The position numbers were made by a program, and so were the translations under genes. From Luedemannella flava (GTDB taxonomy: Bacteria > Actinomycetota > Actinomycetes > Mycobacteriales > Micromonosporaceae), in the NCBI RefSeq assembly GCF_039528515.1, contig NZ_BAAALT010000111.1:16521-80520 (forward strand): 64,000 bases of DNA. Direction: 5' to 3'. The notes under the pieces were generated by a model. That model was not told the origin of the DNA. It searched no databases and saw nothing but the letters and a program-made list of their open reading frames with translations. Every line of letters begins with the position of its first letter. Positions within the stretch are counted from its first letter, which is position 1. Shown here piece after piece: positions 51,040 to 59,620 of this stretch.

Positions 51040-51607
51040 GCGCCGTCCGACCGACCGGCTCGGCGGTCTCTTCCTCGGCGGGCTCCTCCTTGGGCTCCCC
51101 GGTGGCCTCGGCCGCGGCGGCAGCCTCGGCCTCGGTCACCGCGGCGTCGGCCAGCTCGGTCTCGACCGGCTCGTCGTCCGTGTCCAGGTCGATCCCGTCG
51201 GCCGGCTCCCCGCCGGCGTCCGCCGGCACGGCGTAGCCCTTCTCGACGCTCGCCAGCGCGCTCTCGCGGGCCTTGCGCATCAGCTCGGCGTCCTCGGTGC
51301 GGCCCTCACGCAGCGCGGTGATCTCCGCCTCCAGGACCGCGATCATCTCGTCCTTGTACCCGATGTCGTAGGCCGCCCGGCGCAGCGCCTTGTCCACCTG
51401 GGCCATCCGGTAGCCCCGCAGCGCGGTGTCGAAGCGCACCTCGCTGAGGTCGGTCTCGACCAGCGGACGGCTCGCGGGCAGGGGCAACGCGTGATCGGCC
51501 TCGGCGGGGACGAGGCCGGGGTCATCGCCGGACAGCAGGGCGAGCACGCCGAAAATGAGCGCGCCGACCACGAGCGCGATGACAAGGACGAGGACCAGGG
51601 AACCCAT
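51032..51607 (-). CDS. DivIVA domain-containing protein with N-terminal membrane helix
   Basis: The 191-residue protein has a transmembrane helix at residues 4-26, a DivIVA/Wag31-like short motif (EVRFDTALRGYRMAQVDKALRRA, about 55-77) and an acidic C-terminal tail rich in Glu and Ala. Wag31-type proteins guide polar growth, and the mycobacterial relative Rv1209 lies next to folP2. The ATG is preceded by CACGAT 7 nt upstream. The SRPBCC gene follows with an 8-bp overlap. Confidence 0.82.
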   Translation of the reverse strand: MGSLVLVLVIALVVGALIFGVLALLSGDDPGLVPAEADHALPLPASRPLVETDLSEVRFDTALRGYRMAQVDKALRRAAYDIGYKDEMIAVLEAEITALREGRTEDAELMRKARESALASVEKGYAVPADAGGEPADGIDLDTDDEPVETELADAAVTEAEAAAAAEATGEPKEEPAEEETAEPVGRTARG

Positions 51608-51633
51608 AGATGCGATCGTGGCACGCTGGCGTC

Positions 51634-52539
51634 ATGCAAGCTAGCCGCGCAGCACAAGAACCCCAAACTGGACAGGCCGATCTCCGCCTCGGGCGCCGCG
51701 TCTTCGCACCACACGAGCCCATTGTCATGGCGATCGTGAACCGTACCCCGGACTCCTTCTTCGACCAGGGTGCAACTTTCGCCGAGGACGCGGCCCTGCG
51801 GGCGGTGGACGCGGCCGTCGCGGCAGGCGCCGACATCGTGGACATCGGCGGGGTCAAGGCCGGCCCGGGGGCCGAGGTGGACGTCGCGGAGGAGCTGCGC
51901 CGCACCGTCTCGACCGTGGCCGCGGTGCGCCAGCGTCACCCTGACGTGATCATCTCGATCGACACCTGGCGGGCCGAGGTGGCCACCGAGGCGGTCGCGG
52001 CCGGCGCGGACCTGCTCAACGACACCTGGGCGGGCACGGACCCCCGGCTGGCCGAGGTGGCCGCCGCCACCGGGGCCGGCCTGGTCTGCTCGCACGCGGG
52101 CGGGCTGACGCCGCGGACCCGGCCGCACCGCGTCGGTTTCGAGGACATCGTGGGCGACGTGATCGGGACGGTCACCGCCCTGGCTGACAAGGCTCTGGCC
52201 GCCGGGGTACGCCGCGACGGCATCCTCATCGACCCCGCGCACGACTTCGGCAAGAACACCCGGCACTCGCTGGAGCTGACCCGCCGCCTCGACGCCATGG
52301 TCGCGACCGGCTGGCCGGTGCTCGTGGCCCTGTCGAACAAGGACTTCGTCGGCGAGACCCTGGACGTGCCGGTAGGGGAGCGGCTGTCCGGCACGCTCGC
52401 CGCCACCGCGGTCTCCGCGTGGCTGGGCGCCCGGGTGTTCCGGGCCCATCAGGTCCGCGAGACGCGCCAGGTGCTCGACATGGTCGCCGCGATCCGGGGG
52501 GAACGGCCACCCGCCGTGGCCCGTCGGGGCCTGGCGTAG
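51634..52539 (+). CDS. Dihydropteroate synthase-like protein (FolP2 type)
   Basis: The 301-residue TIM barrel has VNRTPDSFFDQG (about residues 34-45, the DHPS NxTPDSF signature), SIDTWRAEVATEA, NDTWAGTD and the ALSNKDFVGE loop near the pABA site. Its place next to a DivIVA-like gene matches M. tuberculosis folP2 (Rv1207), which does not act as a normal DHPS in mycobacteria. True DHPS activity is therefore uncertain. The start is ATG 51634 with a CACGCT hexamer 6 nt upstream. No glucosyl-3-phosphoglycerate synthase gene (gpgS) follows, unlike in mycobacteria. Confidence 0.86.
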   Translation: MQASRAAQEPQTGQADLRLGRRVFAPHEPIVMAIVNRTPDSFFDQGATFAEDAALRAVDAAVAAGADIVDIGGVKAGPGAEVDVAEELRRTVSTVAAVRQRHPDVIISIDTWRAEVATEAVAAGADLLNDTWAGTDPRLAEVAAATGAGLVCSHAGGLTPRTRPHRVGFEDIVGDVIGTVTALADKALAAGVRRDGILIDPAHDFGKNTRHSLELTRRLDAMVATGWPVLVALSNKDFVGETLDVPVGERLSGTLAATAVSAWLGARVFRAHQVRETRQVLDMVAAIRGERPPAVARRGLA

Positions 52540-52567
52540 GTCGGCTCGAAACTTACGGGGCGCGGGG

Positions 52568-52906
52568 TCAGTCGAAAGCGATGACCAACTCGACGACGTC
52601 CGCGCCGGCCCACCGCAGGAACAGGTTGCCGGTGCCGCCCGCGTCCCACTCGAACGACGCCCGCACGGCGTCGCCGCCGATCTCCTCCATCGAGGTCAGG
52701 GCCATGGTGTCCATCGGCGGCTGGGTCACGTACGCGTCCACGATGGCCGGCCGTCCCCGGAACGGCCCGACCGGCACCCCGTCGAAGCGCAGCACGGCGT
52801 CATCGGCGAAGCCCTTGCCGAACTGGGCGAAGTCGCCGGTGCGCACGGCCTCGTTGAACTGCTCGACGTGATGTTCGAGAAGGGTCCGTAGGTCTGGCTC
52901 AGCCAT
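52568..52906 (-). CDS. NTF2-like (SnoaL/ketosteroid isomerase-like) protein
   Basis: The 112-residue alpha+beta barrel starts with helix residues LRTLLEHHVEQFNEAVRTGDF and contains DDAVLRFDGVPVGPFRGR, typical of the SnoaL-like/KSI group. TAGCCT (52914-52919) ends 7 nt before ATG 52906. The LOG gene stop lies just upstream of it. The function is unknown. Confidence 0.75.
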   Translation of the reverse strand: MAEPDLRTLLEHHVEQFNEAVRTGDFAQFGKGFADDAVLRFDGVPVGPFRGRPAIVDAYVTQPPMDTMALTSMEEIGGDAVRASFEWDAGGTGNLFLRWAGADVVELVIAFD

Positions 52907-52916
52907 GGCCGGGAGG

Positions 52917-53459
52917 CTAGTCGACCCGCTCGATAACGTCGAGTGCACTATCCACCGTTGAGACAACGTGAAGCAGACTCATGGCTGATACGCCGACGAA
53001 ACGTTGCCGGGCGACCTCGGAGAGCCAGGCCATCAGACCGGCATAAAAGCCGTCGACGTCCAGCAGGATGATCGGCTTGTCGTGCAGGCCGAGCGTGCCG
53101 AGCGTCCACACCTCGAACAGCTCGTCGAGCGTGCCGAGCCCGCCGGGCAGGACGAGGAACACGTCGGCCCGGTCGATCATCACGGTCTTACGGGCCGCCA
53201 TGCCCTCCGTGACGACCAGGTCGTCGGCCTCGGTGTCCGCGACCTCCAGGTCGACCAGCGACTGCGGGATGATGCCGACCGTGTGGCCTCCGCCCGCACG
53301 GGCGGCCGTCGCCACCGCGCCCATCATCCCGACCCGGCCACCGCCCGAGACCAGGACGTGCTTGCGCGCCGCCAGTGCGGCACCGACGTCGGCCGCCAAC
53401 CGGAGCCACCGCGGTTCCAGCACCGTCGACGACCCGCAGAACACGCACACCGCCGCCAT
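52917..53459 (-). CDS. LOG family protein (TIGR00730, cytokinin riboside phosphoribohydrolase type)
   Basis: The 180-residue Rossmann-like protein has GGGRVGMMGAVA (about 39-50) and the phosphoribosyl-binding PGGLGTLDE (about 105-113). LOG proteins release cytokinins or hydrolyse AMP and purine nucleotides; they were once misnamed lysine decarboxylases. It starts directly after the stop of a second LOG gene (0-bp gap), so the two are one operon. The homologue is Rv1205. Confidence 0.88.
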   Translation of the reverse strand: MAAVCVFCGSSTVLEPRWLRLAADVGAALAARKHVLVSGGGRVGMMGAVATAARAGGGHTVGIIPQSLVDLEVADTEADDLVVTEGMAARKTVMIDRADVFLVLPGGLGTLDELFEVWTLGTLGLHDKPIILLDVDGFYAGLMAWLSEVARQRFVGVSAMSLLHVVSTVDSALDVIERVD

Positions 53460-54314
53460 TCAGGCCTCCCGCTGCCACGCGGCGGCGCTCTCCCGCGCCG
53501 CCTGCTGCGCCTGCGCCGCGGCCGCCTGGGCCGCGACCAGCGCGGCGTCGGCCGCGACGATGTGCCGCACGGCCTCGTCGACGTCGTCGGTGACGCACAC
53601 GAGGTCCAGATCGTCCGGGCTGATCTTGCCCTCGGAGACCATCGTCTCCTGGATCCAGTCAAGCAACCCCCGCCAGTACGCCGCGCCGAGCAGCACGACC
53701 GGGAAGCGGGTGACCTTGCCCGTCTGCACCAGGGTCAGGGCCTCGAACAGCTCGTCCATCGTGCCGAAGCCGCCCGGCAGCACCACGAAGGCCTGGGCGT
53801 ACTTGACGAACATCGTCTTGCGCACGAAGAAGTAGCGGAAGTCGATGCCCAGGTCCACCCAGTCGTTGAGGCCCTGCTCGAACGGCAGTTCGACGCCGAG
53901 GCCCACGGACAGCCCGCCGGCGTCGGCCGCGCCCCGGTTGGCCGCCGCCATCACGCCCGGCCCGCCGCCGGTGATCACCGCGTAGCCGGCGCGCGCGAGG
54001 GCGCCGCCGAGCGCCTCGGCGAGCTCACACTCGGGGCTGTCCGGCTTCGAGCGGGCCGAGCCGAACACGCTGACGGCCGGCGGCAGGTCGGCCAGCGAGT
54101 CGAACCCCTCCACGAACTCCGACAGGATCCGCAGTGCCCGCCAGGCGTCCTTCTGCTTCCAGTCGGCACGCCCCCGGGAGTCGAGAAGCCACTGGTCAGC
54201 GGTGGTCTCTTTCGTCGCGTCACGGCGCAGCGTGACGGGGCCACGGTGCCGCTCGGGACCGGCTGCGGGGCGCTGCTCGTCGTCCGCCCGGTTCCCGCCA
54301 TTTGTAAAGGCCAT
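53460..54314 (-). CDS. LOG family protein, larger paralogue
   Basis: The 284-residue protein has the same fold as the next gene: ITGGGPGVMAAANRGA (about 112-127) and PGGFGTMDE (about 178-186). It has an N-terminal extension (1-75) and an Ala/Gln-rich C-terminal tail. Such larger forms are nucleotide 5'-monophosphate nucleosidase-like. TACGGT (54321-54326) ends 6 nt before ATG 54314. The tandem pair suggests hetero-oligomers or divided substrates, which is only inferred. Confidence 0.88.
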   Translation of the reverse strand: MAFTNGGNRADDEQRPAAGPERHRGPVTLRRDATKETTADQWLLDSRGRADWKQKDAWRALRILSEFVEGFDSLADLPPAVSVFGSARSKPDSPECELAEALGGALARAGYAVITGGGPGVMAAANRGAADAGGLSVGLGVELPFEQGLNDWVDLGIDFRYFFVRKTMFVKYAQAFVVLPGGFGTMDELFEALTLVQTGKVTRFPVVLLGAAYWRGLLDWIQETMVSEGKISPDDLDLVCVTDDVDEAVRHIVAADAALVAAQAAAAQAQQAARESAAAWQREA

Positions 54315-54504
54315 GGCGTCACCGTAACGAAAGCGCAACGCTGTCTGGAATCGGGAACGATCTGCGACACCATGGCGTCATCCAAGGTGAGCTTGTCCCG
54401 ACGTTCTCAGAAGGCAGGCGGTCAACAGACGATCCACACGGCACCGGGCAACACAAGGACCAGACCCGCCCCGACCGGGCGGGCCGGATGGGGGGAGGTC
54501 ACGG

Positions 54505-54831
54505 ATGACCCGTAACGAAATCGCCCGCAGGAGGCGCCAGATGCACCGGCGCATCCGCGAGCTCGTCGCGATCCGGCGAGCTGGCGTGTCGTACGCCGCG
54601 GCACTGGCCCAGGCCGCGCTGCCCGTCGCGACGGCTTCCACAGTGGAGTCCGCCCGTTCCGCACCGCAGGCCGCGCCGGCGGTCGCCGCCGCGCCCGTCG
54701 CGGTCGCCCGCCCGCTCGGCGGTCAGCGCCGCCGCCCGCACGCCCAGGTCGCACCCCCGGTCGAGGCCAAGCCGACGGCCGCCCGCCGCCGCCCCCGCGC
54801 GATGACCCCACCCCCGCCCGCCTGCCCCTGA
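54505..54831 (+). CDS. Small basic protein, unknown
   Basis: The 108-residue Arg/Ala/Pro-rich protein has a helical, very basic N-terminus (NEIARRRRQMHRRIRELV, residues 4-21) and a disordered Pro-rich tail. A GGGGGAGG ribosome binding site 6 nt upstream of ATG 54505 supports it. No family is recognised; DNA or RNA binding is possible. The palindrome array starts 53 nt after its stop. Confidence 0.5.
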   Translation: MTRNEIARRRRQMHRRIRELVAIRRAGVSYAAALAQAALPVATASTVESARSAPQAAPAVAAAPVAVARPLGGQRRRPHAQVAPPVEAKPTAARRRPRAMTPPPPACP

Positions 54832-54883
54832 CCAGACGCCACCCCGCCCGACGTGGTGACGTCTGGCCCGCGAGGACGGGCGC

Positions 54884-55197
54884 CCCGCCAGAAGCGCCTT
54901 CTGGCGGGACAGCCCGCCCCTACCCATCACACATGCGCACAGTTGACGCCTCCACGGCCTCAGCGGCTCGCCGAATGTGAACATCCAGCGAGGCAAGCCC
55001 ACGCCCAGCCCACCAAACGTGAGCTTTTTGGTGGGCCGCAACCCCTCGCCCACCAAAAGTGAGCACCTGGCGAAGCCAGGGCACACCGGGCTCGCCACAT
55101 GTGCACAGTTGGCGGAGCGGCCCCCGCCCCGAACCGCCACATGCGCACATCTGGTGAGCCCGCGCCGTCGCAGCCCGCCACATGCTCACATCTGGCG
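54884..55197. repeat. Array of eight imperfect palindromes with about 42-bp period
   Basis: Units lie at 54884-54908, 54925-54948, 54968-54991, 55009-55035, 55046-55073, 55093-55114, 55135-55156 and 55176-55197. Most read CCGCCA...TGGCGG around an ACATG-GCACA core. The first has a perfect 11-bp stem with a 3-nt loop, the fourth a perfect 9-bp stem. Start-to-start distances are 41, 43, 41, 37, 47, 42 and 41, near four DNA turns. The gap 54832-55231 holds no convincing gene. The first unit could also be a terminator. Confidence 0.7.
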
Positions 55198-55231
55198 CGC
55201 GGAGCCGCCCGGGCGCGGGTGGCCGGCCCGG

Positions 55232-56314
55232 TCAGGTCGTCGGCGCGGTGGTGAGCCAGCGGCGCAGCAGGTCCGCGCCCGTACGGATCTTGGGAATCTC
55301 GACGTGCTCGTCGCGCTTGTGAGCCAGGTTCGGGTCGCCGGGGCCGAAGTTGAGCGCCGGGATGCCCATCGCCGCGAAGCGGGACACGTCCGTCCACCCC
55401 AGCTTGCCGACCGGCGTCTCGCCGACCACGTCGAGGAAGCCGCGCGCGGCCGGCCGGTCCAGGCCGGGGAGGGCGCCGGGCGCCGAGTCGGTGACCTCCA
55501 GCTCGAACCCCGCGAACACCTCGCGCAGGTGCCCGAGCGCCGCCTCCTCCGAACGGTCGGGGGCGAAGCGGAAGTTCACCTCGATCTCGCACAGGTCCGG
55601 GATCACGTTGCTCGCGACACCGCCCGCGATCCGCACCGCGTTGAGGCCCTCCCGGTAGCCGCAGCCGTCGATGGTCACCTGCCGTGCCTGGTAGGCCGAC
55701 AGTCGGCGCAGCACCTCGCCCGCGTCGTGGATCGCGTTGTGCCCGCGCCAGGACCGCGCCGCGTGCGCCCGCGTGCCGTGTGTACGCACGATCACCCGCA
55801 TGGTGCCCTGACAGCCCGCCTCGACCAGACCGTGCGTCGGCTCCAGCAGGATCGCGAACGAACCCTCCAGCCAGTCGGGCTGCTGCTGGCTGACCTTGAA
55901 CAGCCCGTTGCGCTCCGACTCGACCTCCTCACAGTCGTAGAAGAGGTACGTCACGTCGTACTCAGGAGAGGAAACGGTGCAGGCCAGGTGCAGCGCGATG
56001 GCCGAGCCGGACTTCATGTCGGACGTGCCGCAGCCGTACATGAGGTCGCCGGCGACCGTCGACGGGAAGTTGTCCGCGATCGGCACGGTGTCCAGGTGCC
56101 CGGCGAGGATCACCCGGCTGGGCCGGCCGAGGTCGGTGCGCGCGCACACCACGTTGCCCAGCCGGGACACGCTGAGCTGACCGGCGGCGAGCAGCGCCGC
56201 CTCGACCGCGTCGGTGATCTCCTGCTCGTTGCCGGAGACGGACTCGATATCGACCAGCGCGCGCGTCAACGCGACGGGGTCGGCGAGGATCTGCGGGGTC
56301 AGCGCGGCTGTCAT
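55232..56314 (-). CDS. dapE: Succinyl-diaminopimelate desuccinylase DapE
   Basis: The 360-residue M20 peptidase-family enzyme releases succinate from N-succinyl-LL-DAP in lysine/peptidoglycan precursor synthesis. It has the two metal motifs: GHLDTVP near residue 70 and the GCGTSDMKSG segment, plus CEEVESERNG with the catalytic Glu pair. The start at 56314 is chosen because a TAGGGT hexamer ends about 8 nt upstream. dapD is divergent and dapC lies 2 kb away, so the succinylase pathway is clustered. Confidence 0.95.
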   Translation of the reverse strand: MTAALTPQILADPVALTRALVDIESVSGNEQEITDAVEAALLAAGQLSVSRLGNVVCARTDLGRPSRVILAGHLDTVPIADNFPSTVAGDLMYGCGTSDMKSGSAIALHLACTVSSPEYDVTYLFYDCEEVESERNGLFKVSQQQPDWLEGSFAILLEPTHGLVEAGCQGTMRVIVRTHGTRAHAARSWRGHNAIHDAGEVLRRLSAYQARQVTIDGCGYREGLNAVRIAGGVASNVIPDLCEIEVNFRFAPDRSEEAALGHLREVFAGFELEVTDSAPGALPGLDRPAARGFLDVVGETPVGKLGWTDVSRFAAMGIPALNFGPGDPNLAHKRDEHVEIPKIRTGADLLRRWLTTAPTT

Positions 56315-56366
56315 GACCATGGACCCTACCCGCCCCGGCCCCGCGCGACCCGGTAGCGTAACCGCC

Positions 56367-57275
56367 GTGCAGCCCGAGAACATCATGGACAGCCCGGCGT
56401 GGGGCTACGGCCTCGCGACTGTCACGGCCGACGGCCAGGTGCTCGACACCTGGTTCCCGACCGGCTCCTTCGGCCTGGGTGAGCGCCCCGACGACCCCAA
56501 CAAGCTCGAGGGCGCCGTCGAGGTGACCATCGGCTCGCTCGCCGACCCGCCGACGGACGCGTCCGACGTCTACCTGCGGCTGCACCTGCTCTCCGCGCGT
56601 TTCGTCAGGCCGCACAGCGTCAACCTCGACGGCATCTTCGGCCTGCTGACGAACGTCGCCTGGACGTCAGCCGGCCCGTGCCTGCCGGACGCCGTCTCCG
56701 ACCTGCAGTTGGCCGAGCGCCGCGCGGGCCGCCGCCTCGTCGTGTACGGCATCGACAAGTTCCCGCGCATGGTCGACTACGTGGCCCCGGCCGGGGTCCG
56801 CATCGCCGACGCCGACCGGGTCCGCCTCGGCGCGCACCTCGCGGCCGGCACCACGGTCATGCACGAGGGCTTCGTGAACTTCAACGCCGGCACGCTCGGC
56901 ACCTCCATGGTCGAGGGCCGGATCTCGGCCGGCGTCGTCGTCGGCGACGGCTCCGACGTGGGCGGCGGGTCGTCCATCATGGGCACCCTGTCCGGTGGCG
57001 GCAAGGAGCGCATCGTCATCGGCGAGCGCTGCCTCATCGGCGCGAACGCGGGCATCGGCATCTCGCTGGGCGACGACTGCGTCGTGGAGGCGGGCGTCTA
57101 CATCACGGCCGGCTCGAAGCTCACCCTGCCCGACGGCCGGGTGGTCAAGGCCCGCGAGCTGTCCGGCGCGAACGGCCTGCTGTTCTGGCGCAACTCGGTG
57201 ACCGGGGCCCTGGAGGCCCGCCCCCGCAAGGGCACCGGCATCGAGCTGAACGAGGCCCTGCACGCCAACCAGTAG
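56367..57275 (+). CDS. dapD: 2,3,4,5-tetrahydropyridine-2,6-dicarboxylate N-succinyltransferase DapD
   Basis: The 302-residue left-handed beta-helix acyltransferase adds a succinyl group to tetrahydrodipicolinate. Hexapeptide repeats run from about residue 150 to 260 (for example VRLGAHLAAGTTVMHEGFVNFNAG and IMGTLSGGGKERIVIG). The large N-terminal domain is of the actinobacterial DapD type. TAGCGT (56354-56359) ends 7 nt before GTG 56367. It is divergent from dapE with two nearby leaderless promoters. Confidence 0.95.
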   Translation: MQPENIMDSPAWGYGLATVTADGQVLDTWFPTGSFGLGERPDDPNKLEGAVEVTIGSLADPPTDASDVYLRLHLLSARFVRPHSVNLDGIFGLLTNVAWTSAGPCLPDAVSDLQLAERRAGRRLVVYGIDKFPRMVDYVAPAGVRIADADRVRLGAHLAAGTTVMHEGFVNFNAGTLGTSMVEGRISAGVVVGDGSDVGGGSSIMGTLSGGGKERIVIGERCLIGANAGIGISLGDDCVVEAGVYITAGSKLTLPDGRVVKARELSGANGLLFWRNSVTGALEARPRKGTGIELNEALHANQ

Positions 57276-57280
57276 GCGCC

Positions 57281-58069
57281 TCAGCGCACCGTCCGCACGG
57301 CCGGGCCGGTGCGCGCGATCTCAGTGAGCAGCGCCGCGCCGGCCGGGCCGGGCGCGACGGCCAGGATCAGGTCGACGCCGCGCAGATCGCACACCGGCAC
57401 GGCAGCGCGGTGCCCCAGCACGTCGGCGGGCGCGAGCAGCACCCGCCGGCGCGCGTTGGCCAGCGACCGTCGCGTCACGTCCGCGACCGCGTGGTGCCCG
57501 GTGGTCACCCCGCCGTCCGGGTCCAGCCCTTCGCAGCCGAAGAAGGCCAGGTCGGCCGTCAGATAGCCGAAGGCGTGCCCGAGCAGCGGCTCCACGAACG
57601 CGCCCGATGACTCGTGCAGCGTCCCCCCGACCGCCACGACCCGTACGCCGGCGGCTCCGCGCAGCGCGGCCACGACCGCCAGGGCGTTCGTGCAGACGGT
57701 CACGGCCGCGTCATCACCCCAGGGAGTACGCCCGTGTGCCAGCGACTCGGCGACCGCCACCGCGCCCGGCGACGCGTCCAGGTGCACCACGTCCCCGGGG
57801 GTGACGAGCTGGGCCCCCGCCTCGCCGAGCGCGCGCAGGCCGTCGTCCGCGCCGCGCGGCGCCCCGCCGGACGGCGGCTCGATCGCGATGGCGTGGCCGC
57901 GCGCGCGGCGTACCCTCAACTGCCTTTGCAGTGAACGGAGGTCGGACCGGATCGTGACCGCGGACACCGCGAACGCGGCGCTGAGCTCCTCGACGGTGGC
58001 CGACCCGTGACCCGCCAGATACGCCACGATCCGCTCGTGCCGCTCCACGAGCGGCAACGCTTCACTCAC
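57281..58069 (-). CDS. DeoR/GlpR-family transcriptional regulator
   Basis: The 262-residue regulator has an N-terminal winged helix (RHERIVAYLAGHGSATVEELSAAFAVSAVTIRSDLRSL, about 9-47) and a C-terminal sugar-phosphate-sensing domain (DeoRC) with LDASPGAVAVAESL. It probably represses a sugar or nucleoside operon that is not in the window. GTG 58069 has TATCCT (58076-58081) 6 nt upstream, overlapping the dapC stop, so it may be transcribed alone or with dapC. Confidence 0.88.
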   Translation of the reverse strand: MSEALPLVERHERIVAYLAGHGSATVEELSAAFAVSAVTIRSDLRSLQRQLRVRRARGHAIAIEPPSGGAPRGADDGLRALGEAGAQLVTPGDVVHLDASPGAVAVAESLAHGRTPWGDDAAVTVCTNALAVVAALRGAAGVRVVAVGGTLHESSGAFVEPLLGHAFGYLTADLAFFGCEGLDPDGGVTTGHHAVADVTRRSLANARRRVLLAPADVLGHRAAVPVCDLRGVDLILAVAPGPAGAALLTEIARTGPAVRTVR

Positions 58070-58073
58070 GCCG

Positions 58074-59195
58074 TCAGGATACGGACGACAGGCGCGCCGC
58101 GACGGCCCCGATCCGCTCGTCGCTGGCGGTCAGCGCGAAGCGCATGTGCCGGACGCCGGCGGGGCCGTAGAAGGCGCCCGGGCTGGCCAGGATGCCGCGC
58201 CCGGCGAGCCAGTCCACAGTGGTCCAGCAGTCCTCGTCGCGGGTGGCCCACAGGTAGAGCCCGGCCGCCGAGTCCTCGATGCGCAGGCCGGCGCCGGTCA
58301 GCGCGGCGCGCAGCACCTCGCGGCGGGCGGCGTAGCGCTGCCGCTGCTCCTCCGCGTGCGCCTGGTCGCTCAGCGCGGCCACCATGGCGGCCTGCACCGG
58401 GGCGGGCATGAGCATGCCGAGGTGCCGGCGCACGGCCAGTAGCTCGGCCACGACGGCCGGATCGCCGGCGACGAACCCGGCCCGGTAGCCGGCGAGGTTG
58501 GAGCGTTTGGACAGCGAGTGCACGGCGATGACGCCGTCGAGCGCGTCGCCGCGCACGGCCGGGTCGAGGGCCGAGACCGGCGTGGGCCCACCGTCGTACG
58601 TGAGCTCCAGGTAGCACTCGTCGCTCGCGACGACGGCGCCGTGCGCGCGCGCCCACGCCACCACGGCGGCCAGCTCGGCCGCGGGCAGCACGCGCCCGTT
58701 GGGGTTGCCGGGCGAGTTGATCCAGATCAGGCCGACCGGGCCGTCGATCGCGTCCAGCTCGGCCGGGGAGCCGGCGCGGGCGACGGAGGCGCCCGCCATC
58801 CGGGCGCCCACCTCGTACGTCGGGTAGCACACCGAAGGGATCGCGACCGTGTCACCCGGGCCCAGGCCGAGCAGGATCGGCAGCCAACCGACCAGCTCCT
58901 TCGAGCCGATCGTGGGCAGCACGCCCACCCCGTCGCCGGCGCCGCAGCGGCGCGCCGCGTACTCCCCGATGGCCGCGCGCAGCGTCGGGGAGCCGGCGGC
59001 CAGCGGGTAGCCGGGGGCGTCCGACGCCGCGGCGAGCGCCTCACGGATGACCGTGGGCACCGGGTCGACGGGGGTGCCGATGGACAGGTCGATCAGGCCG
59101 CCGGGATGCGCCGCCGCCCGCTTCTTCGCCGGGGCCAGCAGGTCCCACGGAAAGTCGGGCAGGGCGGCGGAGCGGGCGGCCCGCGTCGCGGCCAC
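58074..59195 (-). CDS. dapC: Succinyldiaminopimelate transaminase DapC
   Basis: The 373-residue fold-type I PLP aminotransferase makes N-succinyl-LL-DAP from the keto acid and glutamate. It has WINSPGNPNGRVLP (about 150), SDECYLELTYDGG and the PLP Lys in HSLSKRSNLAGYRAG (about 217-231). GTG 59195 lies 8 nt after the ferredoxin stop; no clear ribosome binding site is seen. Following fdxA is the conserved actinobacterial order (Rv1177/Rv1178). Confidence 0.92.
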   Translation of the reverse strand: MAATRAARSAALPDFPWDLLAPAKKRAAAHPGGLIDLSIGTPVDPVPTVIREALAAASDAPGYPLAAGSPTLRAAIGEYAARRCGAGDGVGVLPTIGSKELVGWLPILLGLGPGDTVAIPSVCYPTYEVGARMAGASVARAGSPAELDAIDGPVGLIWINSPGNPNGRVLPAAELAAVVAWARAHGAVVASDECYLELTYDGGPTPVSALDPAVRGDALDGVIAVHSLSKRSNLAGYRAGFVAGDPAVVAELLAVRRHLGMLMPAPVQAAMVAALSDQAHAEEQRQRYAARREVLRAALTGAGLRIEDSAAGLYLWATRDEDCWTTVDWLAGRGILASPGAFYGPAGVRHMRFALTASDERIGAVAARLSSVS

Positions 59196-59203
59196 GGGAA
59201 GTG

Positions 59204-59524
59204 TCAGTGCTCGCGCGGCGGCTGGGCGGCCACGAACGTGGCGTCCTTGTCGACCTTGCCGAGCTTCGAGGCGCCCCCGGGCGAGCCGAGGTCCTCGAAG
59301 AACTCGTAGTTGGCGCCCGTGTAGTCGCGCCACTGCTCCGGCACGTCGTCCTCGTAGAAGATCGCCTCGACCGGGCAGACCGGCTCGCACGCACCGCAGT
59401 CGACGCACTCGTCGGGGTGGATGTAGAGCATCCGGTTGCCCTCGTAGATGCAGTCGACCGGGCATTCCTCGATGCACGCCTTGTCCAGCACGTCGACGCA
59501 CGGCTCGGCGATGATGTAGGTCAC
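59204..59524 (-). CDS. fdxA: 7Fe ferredoxin (3Fe-4S/4Fe-4S)
   Basis: The 106-residue ferredoxin has Cys motifs for two clusters in the N-terminal half: CVDVLDKACIEECPVDCIYEG (cluster one side) and CVDCGACEPVCPVEAI. It is an electron carrier for P450s or other oxidoreductases. GTG 59524 has GAGAGGAA 5 nt upstream. It leads into dapC, but the functional link is unclear. Confidence 0.95.
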   Translation of the reverse strand: MTYIIAEPCVDVLDKACIEECPVDCIYEGNRMLYIHPDECVDCGACEPVCPVEAIFYEDDVPEQWRDYTGANYEFFEDLGSPGGASKLGKVDKDATFVAAQPPREH

Positions 59525-59620
59525 CGGTGTTCCTCTCCACAGCGACTTCCCGCCGCATGATTCTGCGGCCGTTCTCAGCCTAGTATCCGTCTGCGTGGCG
59601 GCGACATCGGGGAGGCACCG

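Noticed and set aside
54920..55189. Open minus-strand frame with 14-residue repeats across the palindrome array
   Set aside because: The period is simply the 42-bp DNA repeat read as codons. No ribosome binding site, promoter or conserved residues support it.
54884..55197. CRISPR array
   Set aside because: Repeats differ strongly from each other and the gaps are only about 11-20 bp. No cas gene is near.
54884..55197. Cluster of DnaA boxes or a replication origin
   Set aside because: The cores resemble ACATGTGCACA, not TTGTCCACA or TTATNCACA, and no dnaA, dnaN or parAB genes are near.
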